Below are positions 40,031-42,035 of a DNA stretch of 42,035 bases, piece by piece. Origin of the DNA: an uncultured Oscillospiraceae bacterium (GTDB lineage Bacteria; Bacillota; Clostridia; Oscillospirales; Acutalibacteraceae); assembly GCA_900546785.1 (NCBI GenBank), contig URED01000018.1, forward strand, positions 1 to 42,035. Reading direction: 5' to 3'. Within the stretch, counting starts at the first letter, position 1. The number at the start of each line of letters is the position of its first letter. A program made the position numbers and the translations under genes. The notes beneath the pieces are model-generated. The model was not told the DNA's origin. It searched no databases and saw only the letters and a list, made by a program, of their open reading frames with translations.

Positions 40031-40711
40031 ATGGAAAATAATAATTTTGAGCCGCAAAACGAACAGCAGCAATACGGCCAGGCAGGTCAAGCGCCGCAAC
40101 AGCCGTATTCCGCGCCGCAGCAGCCATACGCTGCCCCTATGCCCCCGCAGGACAAGGCAAATGTTGGGCTTGCGATACTTTCCTATCTTATCCCGCTTGT
40201 TGGTATCATAATCTATTTCACGCAGAAAAATTCAAAGCCGAAAAATGCCAAAACATGCGGTAAATGCGCGCTTGCCAGCATAATCATCAACGTGGTGCTG
40301 TCGGTTATCATTTATGCCGTTGCAGGCGCCGCTTTGTTCAGCGCAACGGACGACACGGCATACACAGTGGCTGATGACTACGAATCATATGAACTTGAAG
40401 AAGATGAAACACAGGCCGGCACAACGGCGCAAAGCGGAGCCGCTACCGATGAAGTCGACCCCGAGCTTAAAGCGTTCCTTGATGATTATGAAAATTTTAT
40501 AGATGAATATATTGCCTTTATGGAAAAATATTCCGAATCTGATTACAGCGCAGAAATGATTTCAGACTACTCAGATATGATGACACGCTATTATGATTTT
40601 GCAGAAACCTATCAGGAATACGATCCGTCTACTATGTCGCCTGCCGACGCCGGATATTATACCGAGGTTTCACTAAGAGTCAGTGAAAAGCTCGAAAACG
40701 CTGATTTCTAA
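40031..40711 (+). CDS. Array paralogue 1: two-helix membrane protein with CGKCAL motif and acidic C-terminal domain
   Basis: A 226-aa protein. Residues 1-40 are Gln/Pro/Ala-rich and disordered. Then comes the family core: PPQDKANVGLAILSYLIPLVGIIIYFTQ (helix 1, about 41-65), a short loop NSKPKNAKTCGKCAL, and helix 2 (about 79-103). Unlike the other two, it continues with a 120-residue acidic domain (VDPELKAFLDDYENFIDEYIAFMEKYSESDYSAEMISDYSDMMTRYYDFAETYQ) that is largely helical. That domain resembles a small DUF seen in gut Firmicute lipoproteins. The start at 40031 follows AAGGAGA. Function unknown. Confidence 0.8.
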   Translation: MENNNFEPQNEQQQYGQAGQAPQQPYSAPQQPYAAPMPPQDKANVGLAILSYLIPLVGIIIYFTQKNSKPKNAKTCGKCALASIIINVVLSVIIYAVAGAALFSATDDTAYTVADDYESYELEEDETQAGTTAQSGAATDEVDPELKAFLDDYENFIDEYIAFMEKYSESDYSAEMISDYSDMMTRYYDFAETYQEYDPSTMSPADAGYYTEVSLRVSEKLENADF

Positions 40712-40721
40712 TTCAATTCAG

Positions 40722-40746
40722 GCGCGGATATACTCCGCGCTTTTTT
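40722..40746 (+). terminator. Terminator after paralogue 1
   Basis: GCGCGGA pairs with TCCGCGC (7 bp, 5-base loop), followed by six T. Confidence 0.85.
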
Positions 40747-40767
40747 GCCATTTACATTGATAATATA

Positions 40768-40797
40768 TTGACAATATTAATATACTTATGCTATTAT
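40768..40797 (+). promoter_or_regulatory. Promoter 2 of the paralogue array
   Basis: TTGACA, 18 bases, TATTAT, then GG. Nearly the same as promoter 1 in boxes, spacing and 3' flank. Confidence 0.8.
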
Positions 40798-40829
40798 GGA
40801 AGTACAATAATAAGAGGAGGTTTGCGAAT

Positions 40830-41282
40830 ATGGCAGACGAATATTACAACCCCAACACAAACCCGCAGGGCGACGCACCGCAGCAAAACACACCCCCTCA
40901 GCAAGATTACCAGGCTGCTCCCCGGCAAAATTATCAGCAGCAGGGCTACCAACAGCCGCAGCAGGGGTATCAACAGCAAAATTACCAGCAGCAGAATTAT
41001 CAGGCCGGGCCCCAGCCAAATTATCAACAGCCTTTCAATCAGATGCCGAATCAGCCGTTTTACCCGCCGCAGGAAGAAAAAGCAAACGTTGGCCTGGCGG
41101 TACTTTCGTTTTTCTTCCCCATCGTTGGGCTTATCATATATCTTGTAAAAAAAGATGATAAGCCAAAGACCGCAAAGCTGTGCGGCAAATGCGCGCTTAT
41201 CAGTTTTATTTTTAATATAGTGCTTGTTATTATATCTAATGTTTTGGCAGCAGTTGTAGGAACAAGTCTTTATTATTTCTAA
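40830..41282 (+). CDS. Array paralogue 2: two-helix membrane protein with CGKCAL motif
   Basis: A 150-aa protein. Residues 1-85 are a Gln/Asn/Pro/Tyr-rich tail with repeated YQQ/NYQQ units. The core PPQEEKANVGLAVLSFFFPIVGLIIYLVKKDDKPKTAKLCGKCAL follows, and then a second helix (ISFIFNIVLVIISNVLAAVVG) ends the protein. The tail would be cytoplasmic or external depending on topology; the positive loop between the helices (KKDDKPKTAK) favours a cytoplasmic loop with both ends outside. The start at 40830 follows AGGAGG. No enzyme motif. The two Cys of CGKC could bind metal or form a disulfide. Confidence 0.85.
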   Translation: MADEYYNPNTNPQGDAPQQNTPPQQDYQAAPRQNYQQQGYQQPQQGYQQQNYQQQNYQAGPQPNYQQPFNQMPNQPFYPPQEEKANVGLAVLSFFFPIVGLIIYLVKKDDKPKTAKLCGKCALISFIFNIVLVIISNVLAAVVGTSLYYF

Positions 41283-41296
41283 ACCGATGCGGATAA

Positions 41297-41324
41297 AAAG
41301 CGGCTCTGTTTTCAGAGCCGCTTT
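41297..41324 (+). terminator. Terminator after paralogue 2
   Basis: AAAGCGGCTCTG pairs with CAGAGCCGCTTT (12 bp) around TTTT. The T-run behind it is short (TTTGTT). Confidence 0.75.
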
Positions 41325-41331
41325 GTTATGA

Positions 41332-41361
41332 TTGACAGTACAATAATAACTGTGATAATAT
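41332..41361 (+). promoter_or_regulatory. Promoter 3 of the paralogue array
   Basis: TTGACA, 18 bases, TAATAT, then GG; same arrangement as promoters 1 and 2. Confidence 0.8.
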
Positions 41362-41387
41362 GGAGCCACAAGAAGGAGGCAAACATT

Positions 41388-42002
41388 ATGGAAGAAGAAT
41401 ATTATACGCCGGAAAAGAACAGTAACGAAAGCAGAAACGAAAGCGAGCGTGCGGCGGCACAGGCGCAGAACACACCGCCGAACGGGCAAGGCTCCCCGCA
41501 GCCCGAGCACAGCACGCAGACACAGAACGGAACATCATATACCGGGCAGCAGTATAATAAGCAGCCCCCATACGGGTACGGCGCGCCGCCTTACGGCAAC
41601 ACGCCGCCGCAGCAGAATTACGGTCAGCCGTATTATCAGCAATTTTATCCGCCTTATCAGCCCCCGCAGGAGCAAAAGGCAAACGCAGGGCTGGCGGTGC
41701 TTTCCTGGTTTATTCCGCTTGCAGGACTTATAATATATCTTACCGAAAAGGAAACAAAGCCAAAAACGGCTTTAGCCTGCGGCAAATGCGCGCTTGCAAG
41801 CTTCATTATAAACACCGTGCTCAGCGTTATTCTATACGTAGTATTTTTTGTTTTTTGGGGCGCGATGTTTTCAAATGCTTTTGACTATGCAATAGACAGC
41901 ATGCCGTATAACAGTTATGAAGAATTCTACGAAGATCCTTTTGACGAACCCTACAATGATTTCGGCGTTTCGGCAAACGGCGAATACCGTTTTGAATTTT
42001 AA
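41388..42002 (+). CDS. Array paralogue 3: two-helix membrane protein with CGKCAL motif
   Basis: A 204-aa protein that starts like paralogue 2 (MEEEYYTPEKN against MADEYYNPNTN), with a Gln/Pro/Tyr/Gly-rich tail of about 95 residues (PYGYGAPPYGNTPPQ). The core is PPQEQKANAGLAVLSWFIPLAGLIIYLTEKETKPKTALACGKCAL, with helix 2 (FIINTVLSVILYVVFFVFWGAMF) and a short acidic tail rich in Tyr, Asp and Glu (YEEFYEDPFDEPYNDF). AGGAGG precedes the start at 41388. The frame ends 33 bases before the window ends, so further array members may lie beyond. Confidence 0.85.
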   Translation: MEEEYYTPEKNSNESRNESERAAAQAQNTPPNGQGSPQPEHSTQTQNGTSYTGQQYNKQPPYGYGAPPYGNTPPQQNYGQPYYQQFYPPYQPPQEQKANAGLAVLSWFIPLAGLIIYLTEKETKPKTALACGKCALASFIINTVLSVILYVVFFVFWGAMFSNAFDYAIDSMPYNSYEEFYEDPFDEPYNDFGVSANGEYRFEF

Positions 42003-42035
42003 TACCTTAGGCGCGGTTCGGGCGGCTGAAAAGCC

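Noticed and set aside
1..42035. CRISPR array, prophage, insertion sequence or toxin-antitoxin system
   Set aside because: No regularly spaced direct repeats, no transposase or integrase motifs, and the two small XRE genes lack a toxin partner.

Overview
The window reads as chromosomal DNA of a gut-type Gram-positive Clostridia member, most likely Oscillospirales/Ruminococcaceae-like. The reasons are a moderately GC-rich genome with AGGAGG-type ribosome binding sites and TTGACA/TATAAT promoters, a split transketolase, a class B sortase with an (S)PxTG-type substrate, an LCP cell-wall protein, a zinc-ribbon C_GCAxxG_C_C protein and proline/glutamine-rich small membrane proteins. There is no transposase, phage gene or CRISPR array. 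The species cannot be named from sequence alone.

Layout. 1-4.8 kb (minus strand): sortase B, LCP protein, transketolase N and C subunits, with a short SPDTG surface protein next to the sortase. 4.8-8.5 kb: a two-gene heterodimeric ABC exporter, divergent from rsmA. 9.6-14.7 kb: uncharacterised proteins, including a lipoprotein, a zinc-ribbon/InlB-repeat membrane protein and a C_GCAxxG_C_C protein. 14.8-15.1 kb: tRNA-Arg(ACG) with a duplicated 3' end. 15.2-16.0 kb: an in-frame chimera of the start of EutA and the end of EutC, with no eutB. 16.3-18.7 kb: an aldo/keto reductase with a ferredoxin-like tail, then Nudix and histidine phosphatase genes.

18.9-22.7 kb holds housekeeping RNA and replication genes: ssrA (tmRNA), smpB, recR, ybaB, dnaX and the SRP RNA, all minus strand. 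22.8-25.7 kb has a flavin-reductase-like protein, an unknown protein, a small XRE regulator and a secreted tyrosine phosphatase lipoprotein. 25.7-29.6 kb is the ribosomal/secretion cluster rpmG-secE-nusG-rplK-rplA-(L10 leader)-rplJ-rplL. It ends in a terminator, so rpoBC does not follow. 29.7-33.9 kb is a tightly overlapping operon of two FAD proteins and two HAD hydrolases. 34-39.6 kb encodes a nucleotidyltransferase-like protein and a surface/secreted set: a TcaA-like anchored protein, a Big2-beta-propeller protein and a GH16 lipoprotein. 39.6-42 kb has an XRE regulator divergent from three tandem paralogues, each with its own near-identical promoter.

The observations most worth a second look are the EutA-EutC chimera with a strong promoter and a leader hairpin; the three-paralogue KANxGLA...CGKCAL array; a roughly 167-bp dispersed repeat (two copies) whose hairpin shows a compensated base pair and an inverted loop; the tRNA-Arg 3'-end duplication joined to a two-hairpin module; and inverted repeats on both sides of ssrA. 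All calls come from reading the sequence and from family knowledge; no search was run.
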